A stretch of DNA of 60,816 nt from Acidobacteriota bacterium (GCA_903970435.1 CAJCIS010000257.1:1-60816), one strand, 5' to 3'; counted from the first letter of the stretch, positions 49,869 to 59,025 are shown. Notes: generated by a model not told the origin, from the letters alone. Made by a program: numbers and translations.

Positions 49869-51461
49869 TTACTTTGGCGCAGCCCGCAAAATCGCCTTCG
49901 CCTCAACGCCACGACCCTGCCGCTCGACCGCATCCGCCAAGCCAATATGAAATGATGCGACCCAAGGGTCGAGTTCAATCGCCTGCCGGTAATGCCCCTC
50001 CGCGCCCGCGGCATCGTTATCCTCGATCAGGAGTTGCGCCAGTTGCGCGTGCAATTTCGCTTCCGATTGCCGCCGCGCCGGAACCGCCTCCTGCCGCTTG
50101 TGGCCGATGATCTGGGCGCGTAATAGTGCAGCTTCCGTTGATTTGGGGTCCAGCGCCAACGCCCGATCCGTCAGGGAAGCCGCCGCACCTTCCTCTCCCG
50201 CGGCAAGCAGGTGGCGCGCAGCCCTCAGCAGGCCGGAAACATGGCCGGGCTGCAGGGACGCGGCACGGGCGGCATATTTTGCCAGGTCATCATGCTTGCT
50301 CCTGGCGAGAACATCGCACAGGCTGTGATAAACCGCCGCTTCTCGCGGGAACCTCGAGACGGCCAGGCGCGCCCAATTCTCGGCGCCCACCATGTCGTTG
50401 CTGTCCATTAACGCTGCGACGACATCGATCAAGTTCTGCGGATTTTGCGGCTCCAGTCCCAGCGCCCGCAATGCCCATTCCAGCGCGTACCCCGGCTGGC
50501 CCAGCCGGCGTTGCGCCTGCGCGCAGAGACGATGCGCCAGCGGCGACATCGGCGCCTTGGCCAAAGCGCGCGTTGCGGCTGACAGAAGCGCGCTGGGATC
50601 GAGTTCGCCATAGCGCCTGAGTGTTTCCGGAAGCTCTGGCGTGATTTCCCCATGCATGTAGCGATGGGCGTATTCCTCGAACGTAAAGTAGCCTTCGTCA
50701 TACACGAGATATCGTATATCTGGCGAAACGAACTCCAGCGCAAGAACGCGCCCCACATCCGGGTGCATGGGCGCAATGCGCCATTGCGGAAAGCCGAGAT
50801 ACTGCGCCGCTAGCGCATCTCCCGCCATCGCCTCGCCCACGAGTTCATTCAAAACGGGCCGCGCCACGATATGCAGAAGCCGCTCCGACGGATGGCCCGG
50901 CGAGAAGAATAGAGGATCGGACCGCAAATTTCCAAGCAGGAAATCGCAGACGCTGATGCCGGATATGCGGTCCCGGCGTCGTTGCCGGTCCATCGAAATT
51001 TCGAAAATACGCGGCAGGTTGCGCTGTTTCGCAAAGTCCAGATCGAGATATTGGCGCACGGCTTCCTGCGCTGGCACGTTCCGTACAATCATGCGGTTCA
51101 GAAATGTATCTCCGAATTCATGACCGTAATAATGGTCCGCCGGGAAGGTGGCATGGCGCGGATGGCGTTCGCGCGTTCCAAACGGCCACAGGAAATCACC
51201 CCGCATGTTCGGAATGCGCAGCCGAGCCTTGCCCGGGTCGATCAGGTCAGGCGGTATCGGATCGTCAACGTCAAAAACCTGATCCACCAGAATATCGGCT
51301 TGGGTAAATGCGTCTCGATGATGCGGATGGTCAAATCGCGTATGGTTGATATCGAGATAACGCGAAGTATCGCCATTGAGCGGACAAATCAACTCGGCAT
51401 AAACCCGTGCAATATACTGCACCTGGCAGTTCCCATAAAACAATACCCGCCGTCCGCCCAT
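49869..51461 (-). CDS. WcbI-type polysaccharide biosynthesis domain fused to TPRs
   Basis: A 530-residue protein with two parts. The N-terminal about 290 residues match the WcbI capsule-biosynthesis putative acetyltransferase, with the signature RVLFYGNCQVQYIARVY at the start and LRIPNMRGDFLWPFG and HVSPERLL-like HPSERLLHIV later. The C-terminal half (about 300-530) is a tetratricopeptide array; recognisable repeats include PGYALEWALRALGLEPQNPQ and AEGHYRQAIELDPWVASFHI. TPRs may hold the enzyme in a glycan-assembly complex. Its ends are set by the ATG at 51461 and a stop near the hairpin at 49821-49868. The polysaccharide context elsewhere in the window supports a capsule or O-antigen role. 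Confidence 0.83.
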   Translation of the reverse strand: MGGRRVLFYGNCQVQYIARVYAELICPLNGDTSRYLDINHTRFDHPHHRDAFTQADILVDQVFDVDDPIPPDLIDPGKARLRIPNMRGDFLWPFGTRERHPRHATFPADHYYGHEFGDTFLNRMIVRNVPAQEAVRQYLDLDFAKQRNLPRIFEISMDRQRRRDRISGISVCDFLLGNLRSDPLFFSPGHPSERLLHIVARPVLNELVGEAMAGDALAAQYLGFPQWRIAPMHPDVGRVLALEFVSPDIRYLVYDEGYFTFEEYAHRYMHGEITPELPETLRRYGELDPSALLSAATRALAKAPMSPLAHRLCAQAQRRLGQPGYALEWALRALGLEPQNPQNLIDVVAALMDSNDMVGAENWARLAVSRFPREAAVYHSLCDVLARSKHDDLAKYAARAASLQPGHVSGLLRAARHLLAAGEEGAAASLTDRALALDPKSTEAALLRAQIIGHKRQEAVPARRQSEAKLHAQLAQLLIEDNDAAGAEGHYRQAIELDPWVASFHIGLADAVERQGRGVEAKAILRAAPK

Positions 51462-51477
51462 TATAACCGCACACCAA

Positions 51478-51528
51478 AAAGTAAAAGTTTTTTGGTTCTT
51501 TTTTTTTCAAAAAAGAACTGCTTCCTTA
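51478..51528 (+). repeat. Hairpin repeat supplying a gene 3' end
   Basis: This G-C-type copy has a slightly longer T run. On the minus strand its first residues encode the last residues (KEAVLF) and the TGA stop (51507-51509) of the PLP decarboxylase. Confidence 0.9.
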
Positions 51529-52970
51529 ACCTTTCTTCCTTCAAGCACCTGCAACAACCCATCCACCAAAGCATCCGCATCGGCCCGCGTACTCCGATGA
51601 TTAAATATCCCTGCCCGTATCGCCAGCTTGCCATCAATGGTGGTCGTGCTGGGCGCCGCAATCCCCGACTCCTGCAAGTCCGCCACGAGTTCCTTGTTGA
51701 ACCGGTTCAGATCAGCCACGTCTGCCACCACGCGAAAACACACGATGTTCAATGGCACCGGCGCCAGCAATTCCAGCTGCGACTCACGCCGAACCCGCGC
51801 GGCCAGGTGCTGTGCCACGTCGCAACCATTTTCCACCACGCGGCCGATCCCGTCCGCACCATAGGCGCGCAGGGTGAACCATATTTTAAGCGCCCGGAAT
51901 TCGCGCGACAGGTCCGGGCCAAGGTCGCGCGGCCAGGGCGGGTTGCCGGCAATGCCGCGTTCCGCACCCTCCAGATAGGCCAGTGATTGCGCAAAGGTGG
52001 CGAGTTGCAGCGTGCGGTCGCGCACCAGCACGCACCCCGCATCGTAGGGCACCTGCACCCATTTGTGGAAATCGAACGCCAGGCTGTCCGCGCGTTCGAT
52101 ACCCCTCAGCAACGGTCGGTGGGCGGCCGAGAACGCCGCGGTGGCGCCGAACGCACCATCCACATGAAACCACGCGCCTGCCTCCCGCGCCACGTCGCCC
52201 ACCGCCGCCAGATCATCGAACGCGCCGACATCGACCGTTCCCGCGGTGCCCACCACCAGAAACGGCTGCAACCCTGCCGCGCGATCGGCCGAAATCGCCT
52301 GGCGCAGCGCCAGCACATCCATGCGATGGCCGGCATCGAACGGAATAAGCCGCAGCGAGTCGGTGCCGAGCCCCGCCATGTCCATGGCGCGCGGAATGCA
52401 GCCATGCGCCGCAGCCGAGCCGTAGGCCGTCAGCTTGCGCCCCGCCACGCCACCGCTGCGCACCGCCGCCCCCACCGCGGCCCGCCGCGCAACGAGCAGC
52501 GCCACCATGTTGGCCATCGACGAGCCGCCGAGCAGAACCCCGCCCGCATCGCGCGGAAATCCCACGGCCTCGGCCGCCCACGCAATCACCTGCCGTTCCA
52601 CCTCGATCGCCGCATGGTCGCGCCCACCGCAATTCGGGTTGAAAATGGCCACGAGCAGCTCGGCCAGTATGCCCGCCGCGGTGCCGCCCCCGTTCACCCA
52701 GCCGAAAAAGCGCGGGTGCTCGTTGCCAGCGCCATAAGGCAGCACCAGGCGCTGAAAGTCGGCATAAAGGTCGGGCAGTGCGGCACCTCCACGCGGCAGC
52801 ACCACGCTTAATTCGGCGCGCTTTTCGGCCGGCATCTGCTCCCAAACCGGGCGGCCGCGGGCGTTCTGCAGCCAATCGAACATGTCGTCGAGCGCGCGGT
52901 GGGACAGGGCGCGGACATCCTGCCAATTTTCGGGGTCCAGGTCGGTGCGGGGGGGTGGCGAATCTGTCAT
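51507..52970 (-). CDS. Pyridoxal-phosphate group II decarboxylase
   Basis: A 487-residue PLP enzyme of the aromatic-L-amino-acid/tyrosine decarboxylase group. Landmarks are HVDGAFGATAAFSAA (PLP-binding Asp), the Schiff-base lysine in AFDFHKWVQVPYDAGC (about residue 303), GAGNEHPRFFGWVNGGGTAA near the start and VGTAGTVDVGAFDDLAAVGD. The substrate (aromatic amino acid, glutamate or other) is not readable. The ATG at 52970 (MTDSPPPRTDLD) is preferred over a longer frame that runs into repeat DNA. The C-terminus is repeat-encoded. It is divergent from the GT-C operon. Confidence 0.9.
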   Translation of the reverse strand: MTDSPPPRTDLDPENWQDVRALSHRALDDMFDWLQNARGRPVWEQMPAEKRAELSVVLPRGGAALPDLYADFQRLVLPYGAGNEHPRFFGWVNGGGTAAGILAELLVAIFNPNCGGRDHAAIEVERQVIAWAAEAVGFPRDAGGVLLGGSSMANMVALLVARRAAVGAAVRSGGVAGRKLTAYGSAAAHGCIPRAMDMAGLGTDSLRLIPFDAGHRMDVLALRQAISADRAAGLQPFLVVGTAGTVDVGAFDDLAAVGDVAREAGAWFHVDGAFGATAAFSAAHRPLLRGIERADSLAFDFHKWVQVPYDAGCVLVRDRTLQLATFAQSLAYLEGAERGIAGNPPWPRDLGPDLSREFRALKIWFTLRAYGADGIGRVVENGCDVAQHLAARVRRESQLELLAPVPLNIVCFRVVADVADLNRFNKELVADLQESGIAAPSTTTIDGKLAIRAGIFNHRSTRADADALVDGLLQVLEGRKVKEAVLF

Positions 52971-53012
52971 ACGGGGCGGATGCCATGAAGCTTGGCGACC
53001 CTCAATGGGGTT

Positions 53013-53057
53013 AAGGAAAGGAAGGCTTCTTTTTGAAAAAAGAAGCAAAAACTTTTG
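53013..53057 (-). repeat. Hairpin repeat supplying the start of the PIG-V-like gene
   Basis: AAGGAAAGGAAGG (53013-53025) acts as a strong ribosome binding site, and the following TTG at 53033 lies inside the TTCTTTTTGAAAAAAGAAG stem. The repeat thus appears to provide both the ribosome binding site and the start codon of the downstream gene. Confidence 0.85.
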
Positions 53058-54268
53058 CTCTGTTCGCTGTTGCAACTTGCTGGGCAATTATTCTGGCGGC
53101 CGGGGAGCTGGCGGCCCGGGTGCCGGCGGGATGGGAGGGGAGTTGGGGCGATCAGGTCATCGCGCGGCAGGCGCACTTCATTGATCGGTTCTTTCCGTTC
53201 GATGCGCTCTGGTACGAGCGGATTGCCGCGCACGGTTATGTCTGGGACCCAAGCCAGCCGGAGCTGAAACAGGATATCGCGTTCTTTCCGCTATGGCCGC
53301 TCATGGCGCGCCTCGTTCTGGCGTGCGTCGGCTCACCTTACGCCGCGCGCTGTGTCATGGTGGGCCTTGCCGCCTGTTTCGCCTGCTTCTCCATTCTGGC
53401 GTTTCACCGCCTGGCGCTCCGCCTGCTGCCAGCCCCCACCGCACGACTCGCGACCTTGCTGTTCGCGCTCTACCCCGGCGCCAGCTTCCTTTTGCTATCG
53501 TACCCCACCGGCCTGATGAACCTGCTGTGCATCCTGGCGCTGCTCGCCCTGATGGACGGGCGCTTCTGGGAAGCGGCCGCGTGCAGCGGATTGGTCACCG
53601 CCATTGGCCCGCTCGGGCTCGGCACCGCCCTCACCGTATGGGCGTGCGCCGCCGCCCGTGCTTCGGGCAACGCAGAAGCGACCGTCCGGAGGGCGCCCTG
53701 GCGTGCCATCTTATGGCTCGGTGGCATCGGCCTGCTGTCCGTGGCCGGTCTGGCGGCATTTCTGCTTTGGCAATACGCAATGTTCGGTGACGCCTTCGCG
53801 TTCATAAAGGCGCAAGGCGCATGGGCCGCGCCGCTGCCGTGGCCGCGGCGCATTCCGCGCGCGATCCTGCAGGCGCTGATACTGCCGGACCTCTGGGCGG
53901 CGGCGCGCGAACTCAGCCACGCCGCGCGCGTGGAAACATCGGTGGCGTTACAGGCGAGCCTGGAAAAAGCCTTGCATCTGACGGCCGAGGCCATCGCCCT
54001 CGCGGGCCTTCTGGCATGCCGACAAATCGCCCCGCGGCCCGTGATGCTTCAAGGCGCATTTACCATGGCGCTGTTCATCTGGTTCCACAGCACGTCACGC
54101 CCCGGCAACTCAACCTTGCGGCTGACCTATTGCGTGATCGGCATGTTCTTCGGCATCGCATGGCTGTTGCGCCATCGTCGGCGGCTGGCGGCGTGCGTCG
54201 TGGGCACCTCGGCGTTCCTGCTGGCGGTCGGCGCGTTCCTCACCGCGGCCGGCTACCATGTGGTCTGA
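53033..54268 (+). CDS. GT-C mannosyltransferase, PIG-V-like
   Basis: A 411-residue polytopic membrane enzyme with about ten helices. The N-terminus MKKEAKTFALFAVATCWAII is a lysine-rich leader entering helix 1; its first residues come from a hairpin repeat. After helix 1 the loop has PFDALWYERIAAHGYVWDPS and DIAFFPLWPLMARL, the Asp-x-x-Trp-Tyr and DIAFFP signatures of PIG-V-type mannosyltransferases. No closer ATG is available, and AAGGAAGG lies 7 bases upstream of the TTG, so I accept the TTG at 53033. It is first in a three-gene operon of GT-C-like proteins, probably building a glycolipid or glycoprotein. The next gene overlaps it. Confidence 0.83.
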   Translation: MKKEAKTFALFAVATCWAIILAAGELAARVPAGWEGSWGDQVIARQAHFIDRFFPFDALWYERIAAHGYVWDPSQPELKQDIAFFPLWPLMARLVLACVGSPYAARCVMVGLAACFACFSILAFHRLALRLLPAPTARLATLLFALYPGASFLLLSYPTGLMNLLCILALLALMDGRFWEAAACSGLVTAIGPLGLGTALTVWACAAARASGNAEATVRRAPWRAILWLGGIGLLSVAGLAAFLLWQYAMFGDAFAFIKAQGAWAAPLPWPRRIPRAILQALILPDLWAAARELSHAARVETSVALQASLEKALHLTAEAIALAGLLACRQIAPRPVMLQGAFTMALFIWFHSTSRPGNSTLRLTYCVIGMFFGIAWLLRHRRRLAACVVGTSAFLLAVGAFLTAAGYHVV

Positions 54269-55493
54269 CCGGTTGAGTTTCTTGACGGTATTGCAACGAA
54301 AACCCGCTTTGTTCGGGCTCGTGGTCATGCTCGCCTATCTGGCGCTGGTCATGCCAATGCTGGCGCGGCGCGGATTCGACAGTTCCGTATTCATTCTAGC
54401 GGGCGACAGGTATGTCACCGCCGGCCAAACGCCATCGCTCATCATCGTCCGCCGCCATTCCGACGGCTATGATGGACAATTCTATTACCGTCTGGCGCTC
54501 GGCCCCCTGGTGCCCCAGGCCCAGACATTCGGCGTCACGCTTGACCACCCGGCATGGCGCATGCAGCGCATTCTGCTGCCCGTGCTCGCGCGGATGGTGG
54601 CGGCCGGTCAGCCGGCGCTTGTGCCGGCCGCGTTTTTCGCGGTCAACCTTGCGGGTGTGTTTGCCATCGGCTGGATTGCCATGTCGATTGCGCGCGCCCG
54701 CGGCTTTCCGCCCGTCGTGCCGCTGGCAATCGTTGCGTGGCCCGGCCTGCTGATCGCACTGACGCACGATACCGCCGAGATCGTCACGGCGGCACTCCTC
54801 TTGGGCGGTGTGGCCGCGTGGCTGGCGCAACGTTGGGCCCCGGGCGCGGCGATGCTGGCGCTCGCCACCTTGACACGTGAAACCGCAATCCTCCTGGTCG
54901 CCGGCGTGGTGCTGGCCGGCCTGTGGAATTTGGTGCGGCCCAGTGCCGCACGCCGCGCCTGGGCGCAAGCCGGATGGGCGGCACTTGCGTTATTGCCGTT
55001 CTTCGCCTGGCGGCATGTCGTTTCGGTGATCTCGCACGATACGGCACAGGAACAAGCTGTGGCCCACAATGCAAGCTGGCCGCTGCTGGGCCTGGCGCAG
55101 ACAATTCTCGCCAACGTGTTCAATCGCGCCGTCGGCATGGCGCGCAAATCGCGCGACCTGACAATGCGCGTCACCGTGCTGTACGGCGCGGCCCTGCTCG
55201 TGTGGTTCTGCACGCTTACAGCCCGGGCTGCGGCGCGCGCATTGCCGGATGACCGGTCCGGCCTTGTAATGGGATGGCTGCTGATATTGGCCCTCATGTC
55301 CCTGTTGACCGCGAATGGACCCTGGATCGACCCCACCGCCTGGCTGCGCGCTTTCACCGAATGCTGGGTGCTGGGCTGGATTCTGCTGGGTCTGGCGGGC
55401 GCCGCGCCGAGGCGCCCCTGGATGTCGCTCGCGCTGTCCATCCCGTTGCTGTTGCGCAACTGGGAACTCTGCTGGATCCAGACGAAGGGATGA
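54258..55493 (+). CDS. Polytopic membrane protein, GT-C-like
   Basis: A 411-residue membrane protein with about ten helices that I can only place by architecture. The first periplasmic loop contains RRGFDSSVFILAG, then SDGYDGQFYYRLALGPLVPQ; the YDGQFYY segment with an aspartate right after helix 1 recalls DUF2029/GT-C glycosyltransferases. A second loop has WIDPTAWLRAFTECWVLG. It overlaps the PIG-V-like gene by 11 bases and is followed by an ATGA overlap with the next gene, so all three are translated from one message. It is probably another transferase or a flippase-like partner in the same glycan pathway. Confidence 0.75.
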   Translation: MWSDRLSFLTVLQRKPALFGLVVMLAYLALVMPMLARRGFDSSVFILAGDRYVTAGQTPSLIIVRRHSDGYDGQFYYRLALGPLVPQAQTFGVTLDHPAWRMQRILLPVLARMVAAGQPALVPAAFFAVNLAGVFAIGWIAMSIARARGFPPVVPLAIVAWPGLLIALTHDTAEIVTAALLLGGVAAWLAQRWAPGAAMLALATLTRETAILLVAGVVLAGLWNLVRPSAARRAWAQAGWAALALLPFFAWRHVVSVISHDTAQEQAVAHNASWPLLGLAQTILANVFNRAVGMARKSRDLTMRVTVLYGAALLVWFCTLTARAAARALPDDRSGLVMGWLLILALMSLLTANGPWIDPTAWLRAFTECWVLGWILLGLAGAAPRRPWMSLALSIPLLLRNWELCWIQTKG

Positions 55494-57199
55494 ACGAGCC
55501 AGCCAGCGACATCCCCGCACCCGCAGCCTCTGTGAAGACCCCGGCGCCGCGTGTCTGGGCATTCATCTGCCTGTTCTTCCTGGCCGGCACAGGCATCGGC
55601 CTGACGGACGTGCCTTATGCCTATCTCACTGTGCAAGGCTGGCTGCTTCCATCGGACATTGCCATAACAGCCCTGGTGTCGGGGTACATGTTGCAGGTTT
55701 CGCGTATTGCGCGGGTGCCGTCGTTTGGCGGCGCGTGGCTCGTACCCGCGTCTCTGGCGGCCGTGTTGATCCTGCAATTTCTGTCCGTGGCATGGTGGCC
55801 AAATTCCGGCGACGAGTATGGCTACCGGTTTTTGGCCGACACCTTGTTGCACGGCCGATTTTACAATCCGCCGGCGCCGGTTCCGGACATATTCGGATTC
55901 AACTGGATTTTCACCGTCGCGGGCAAGCGGTTTTCACAATATCCGCCCGGCTTTTCATTGCTGCTGGTGCCATTTCTGGCAATCGGCATGCCCGGTTTGC
56001 TGAACATGCTCCTGACCGGCACGCTTGCGTGGCTGTTCACATCGACCCTGCGCGCCTTGGAGGTGCCGCGCACCGCGGCGGCTGCGGTGGCCACGATGCT
56101 GGTGCTCTCGCCCTTCGTGCTGTTCAACGGCGCGGCGCTCTATCCCCATATGCTGACCGCCGTCGCCGTGCTCGGCATCGTGCGGCTGCAACTGGCCTGG
56201 GACGCCGCCCAGTGCGCACGCTACAAAGGCGGTGCCGGCGCGTTGTTTTCGGTGCTGCTGCTGACGCGCTATGAAGTGTTTGCCATCGTTGCGATGCTTT
56301 ATGGCGCCAGCCTTGTACCGCATCTGCGGCGCGGCACAATTCGGGTGTTTGCCAGCCGCGAAATCTTGCCGATGCTGGCGGGCGCGTTGCCGTTGGGCGT
56401 GTTTTTCCTGGCCTACAACACGGTTATCACCGGCAAGCCATTCCGCACTCCCTTTACCTGGGCGTCGCGGGGCGGCGCCTACGGTTTGTATGTCAAGGGC
56501 GACCAGGGCCTCAATACGCCGTGGGTTGCGTTCCTCCGCAACGTTCATTGGAGTGGCGAATTGATGGCCTACACCAGCGCCGCCTTGGTGCTGCTTTGGG
56601 CGCTGGCGCTGCTTGCCAAGGCACGTGCGCTGAGCCTGCGCTATTTCGACCTCATCTTTCCTTTCACGTTGGCTTTCTTCCTGCTGTTTGCCAGCGCCGG
56701 CGGCCATCGTTTCGGGCCGCGCTACTGGCTCTTCGGATGGCCCCCGGCAATTCTGACGATTGCCACCGGGTTGCTAGACGATGGGTTTTGGCTCAGTTGC
56801 TGCCGCTGGCGGATCCACCTGCCCACCCTCGCCGCCCTGCATGTGGCACTCTACATCGGCTTTGCCGCGTGCGTGGCGCAATACAACAGCCGGTATGTCG
56901 CGCTACGGCGGCAGGTTTATGAAACGATGCCGCCGCGCACACCCGCCTTGATACTCATTCCTTCGAGAAAGCTGACGCTCTCGCATTTTCAAACCGCGCC
57001 CACCTGGGCCGGCAGCGCGGACTTCGGCCGCAACGACCTCGACGTCACGAACCGCATACTCTACGGCCGCGCGGACGAGGCCGGGCAAAAGCAATCCTTG
57101 TTCATCGCCCGTGCCTGCAGCCTGCGCGGCCGTTTCGTTTATGTCTGGCGCGCACCCGGCGTGCTGGACCCGATTACCTGCGCGCCCGCACGGTTTTGA
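55490..57199 (+). CDS. Large GT-C-like membrane protein
   Basis: A 569-residue protein with about 12 hydrophobic segments, the third gene of the operon, starting by ATGA overlap. After the early helices the loop WWPNSGDEYGYRFLADTLLH has the Asp-Glu (GDEYGY) typical of ArnT/PMT-type catalytic loops, and FNWIFTVAGKRFSQYPPGFS follows with a YPPG motif seen in related glycosyltransferases. The C-terminal region after about residue 470 is a soluble periplasmic part (ILIPSRKLTLSHFQTAPTW). It is a good candidate for a lipid-linked-sugar transferase acting with the two preceding membrane proteins. The specificity is unknown. Confidence 0.8.
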   Translation: MNEPASDIPAPAASVKTPAPRVWAFICLFFLAGTGIGLTDVPYAYLTVQGWLLPSDIAITALVSGYMLQVSRIARVPSFGGAWLVPASLAAVLILQFLSVAWWPNSGDEYGYRFLADTLLHGRFYNPPAPVPDIFGFNWIFTVAGKRFSQYPPGFSLLLVPFLAIGMPGLLNMLLTGTLAWLFTSTLRALEVPRTAAAAVATMLVLSPFVLFNGAALYPHMLTAVAVLGIVRLQLAWDAAQCARYKGGAGALFSVLLLTRYEVFAIVAMLYGASLVPHLRRGTIRVFASREILPMLAGALPLGVFFLAYNTVITGKPFRTPFTWASRGGAYGLYVKGDQGLNTPWVAFLRNVHWSGELMAYTSAALVLLWALALLAKARALSLRYFDLIFPFTLAFFLLFASAGGHRFGPRYWLFGWPPAILTIATGLLDDGFWLSCCRWRIHLPTLAALHVALYIGFAACVAQYNSRYVALRRQVYETMPPRTPALILIPSRKLTLSHFQTAPTWAGSADFGRNDLDVTNRILYGRADEAGQKQSLFIARACSLRGRFVYVWRAPGVLDPITCAPARF

Positions 57200-57212
57200 T
57201 CTGAGGACGTCA

Positions 57213-57262
57213 AGAGTAAAGTTTCTTGTTTCTTTTTTAAAAGAAATACCTCCTTCCTTTAC
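57213..57262 (+). repeat. Hairpin repeat, diverged
   Basis: AAGAGTAAAGTTTCTTG, TTTCTTTTTT and AAAAGAAA precede TACCTCCTTCCTTT. It lies between the convergent GT-C operon and the GGDEF-EAL gene. Confidence 0.85.
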
Positions 57263-57267
57263 TTCCC

Positions 57268-59025
57268 TCAATCCACCGCCACATCATGCCCATGTAACCG
57301 TGCCAACAGCGTCCCTACCTGACTGGCCGGCACCGGCTTGCTGTAGTAATACCCCTGCACGCTCGTGCAGCCATTATCCCTCACGCGCTCCAGTTGCTGC
57401 ACCGTCTCCACGCCCTCGGCCGTCGTCGGCACGCCAAGGCTGATGCCCAACGCCGCAATGGCGCGCACGATGGCCGCGTGCTCGCCCGCCGCCTCCGGCG
57501 AACTGATGAAGCTGCGGTCGATTTTTATTTTATCGAAATGAAACCGCGCGAGCTGGCTGAGCGACGCATAGCCGGTGCCGAAATCATCCAGCACCAGGCC
57601 GACACCGAGCGTCCGCAGCGCCTTGAACGTTTCGGTCACGGTGCCGTTGTCGCGCAGCAGAAGACTTTCGGTGATTTCGACCTCGAGCCGCGGGCCAGGC
57701 AATCCGGTGTCGCGCAGGGCCCGCGCTACGGTGGCGGCAAAGCCACCGGCCTCCACCTGCAACGCCGACGCATTCACGGCCACGGTAATTTCCTCGGGCC
57801 AGTGCAGCGCCTCGCGGCACGCCTCGACCAATACCCACGCGCCGATTTCGCCGATGAGATCGAGTTCCTCGGCCAGCGGTATGAACGCGGTAGGCGACAC
57901 CAGGCCGCGCGACGGGCTGCGCCAACGCAGCAGCGCCTCGAAGCCCGTCACCCTATGGTGGCGCATATCCACCTGCGGTTGGTAATGCAGCTCGAACTCG
58001 CCGCCCGCGAGCGCACGCCGCAAATCGGCTTCCAGGCTGCGGCGGCACCGCGCCTCCTCGTCGAGCTTCGGTTCGAAAAACCGCAATTGACCACGCGCAT
58101 CCGCCCGCGCGGCCGCCAGCGCCAACCCCGCATTGGCGACCAGAATGTCCGCCGTCTCGCCGTCGTCGGGCGCGCTCGCCACACCCACATGCGCGCCGAT
58201 GGTGATCGACTGGCCTTCAATGAAAAACGGGCGGGATATTAAATCGGTCAGCCGTGCGCTCAGCCCGGCAATACTCGCGCGATCGGCCGACTCGCCCAGC
58301 ATGATGCCGAACTCGTCCGAAGCAAAGCGTGCCAGCAAATCATTCTCGCGCAAATAGCCCGAAAGCCGGCCGCCCACCAGGCGCAGCAACGCATCGCCCG
58401 CCGCACTGCCCAAGGTTTCGTTCACCGGCTTGAACCGTTTCAAATCTAGCAGCAGCAGCACCGTCCCCGCCGCGTCAGGCCCATCCAGCCGGTCGTGCAG
58501 CATGAGCATGAAATGCTGCCGGTTCCACAACCCCGTAATGGGATCGGTCGAGGCATGTTCCAGCAGCCAATCCTGCGTCTCGTGCGAGTGCGTCACGTCC
58601 GTCAGGCTGGCGACCCATCCCGCTTCACCCGCGCGGCGCAAATCCATGTGCACCACACGCGCCCCGCCGGGGCACGGCACCGACAGCAGCACCTCGCGCG
58701 GATCGTGCGTCTCCACCCCGTTGAACGCCGCCGCTAATGTCTGCAAGGAAGCCGCATCCAGCCAATGGCTTTGCGCCAGCAGATGCATGACCGGCTTGGG
58801 CACATCCCGGGGGCCGATGCGCATGCCCAACAAATCCCCGGCGGCACGCGTCATCAGCCGAACACGTTTGCTGTTGTCCAGGATGATCAGCCCAGGCGGC
58901 GCCGCGTCCAACGCCGCGCGCAACAGCGGGTCAAGCGCCGCGGGCGGCCGGCGGCGAACGCCAAGCGCGGCACCAGCGCGGCTGCGTCCCGGTCGCCCGC
59001 TGGCCAAGGCCACGTCCTGTTCCAT
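57268..59025 (-). CDS. PAS-GGDEF-EAL protein, probable cyclic di-GMP phosphodiesterase
   Basis: A 585-residue signalling protein. A PAS-like sensor (about 35-150) is followed by a GGDEF domain (about 157-320) whose signature is degenerate: RFASDEFGIML gives ASDEF at 235-239, so it is unlikely to make c-di-GMP. The EAL domain (about 335-575) is intact. FEALLRW is at 363-368, NASALQ and EVEITESLLL follow, DDFGTG is at 480-485 and IKIDRSFISSPEA comes next, with TAEGVET near the end. It is therefore predicted to hydrolyse c-di-GMP, controlling motility or surface polysaccharide. It has no membrane helix, so the PAS may sense a cytoplasmic ligand or redox state. It is alone after the aminotransferases on the minus strand. 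Confidence 0.93.
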   Translation of the reverse strand: MEQDVALASGRPGRSRAGAALGVRRRPPAALDPLLRAALDAAPPGLIILDNSKRVRLMTRAAGDLLGMRIGPRDVPKPVMHLLAQSHWLDAASLQTLAAAFNGVETHDPREVLLSVPCPGGARVVHMDLRRAGEAGWVASLTDVTHSHETQDWLLEHASTDPITGLWNRQHFMLMLHDRLDGPDAAGTVLLLLDLKRFKPVNETLGSAAGDALLRLVGGRLSGYLRENDLLARFASDEFGIMLGESADRASIAGLSARLTDLISRPFFIEGQSITIGAHVGVASAPDDGETADILVANAGLALAAARADARGQLRFFEPKLDEEARCRRSLEADLRRALAGGEFELHYQPQVDMRHHRVTGFEALLRWRSPSRGLVSPTAFIPLAEELDLIGEIGAWVLVEACREALHWPEEITVAVNASALQVEAGGFAATVARALRDTGLPGPRLEVEITESLLLRDNGTVTETFKALRTLGVGLVLDDFGTGYASLSQLARFHFDKIKIDRSFISSPEAAGEHAAIVRAIAALGISLGVPTTAEGVETVQQLERVRDNGCTSVQGYYYSKPVPASQVGTLLARLHGHDVAVD

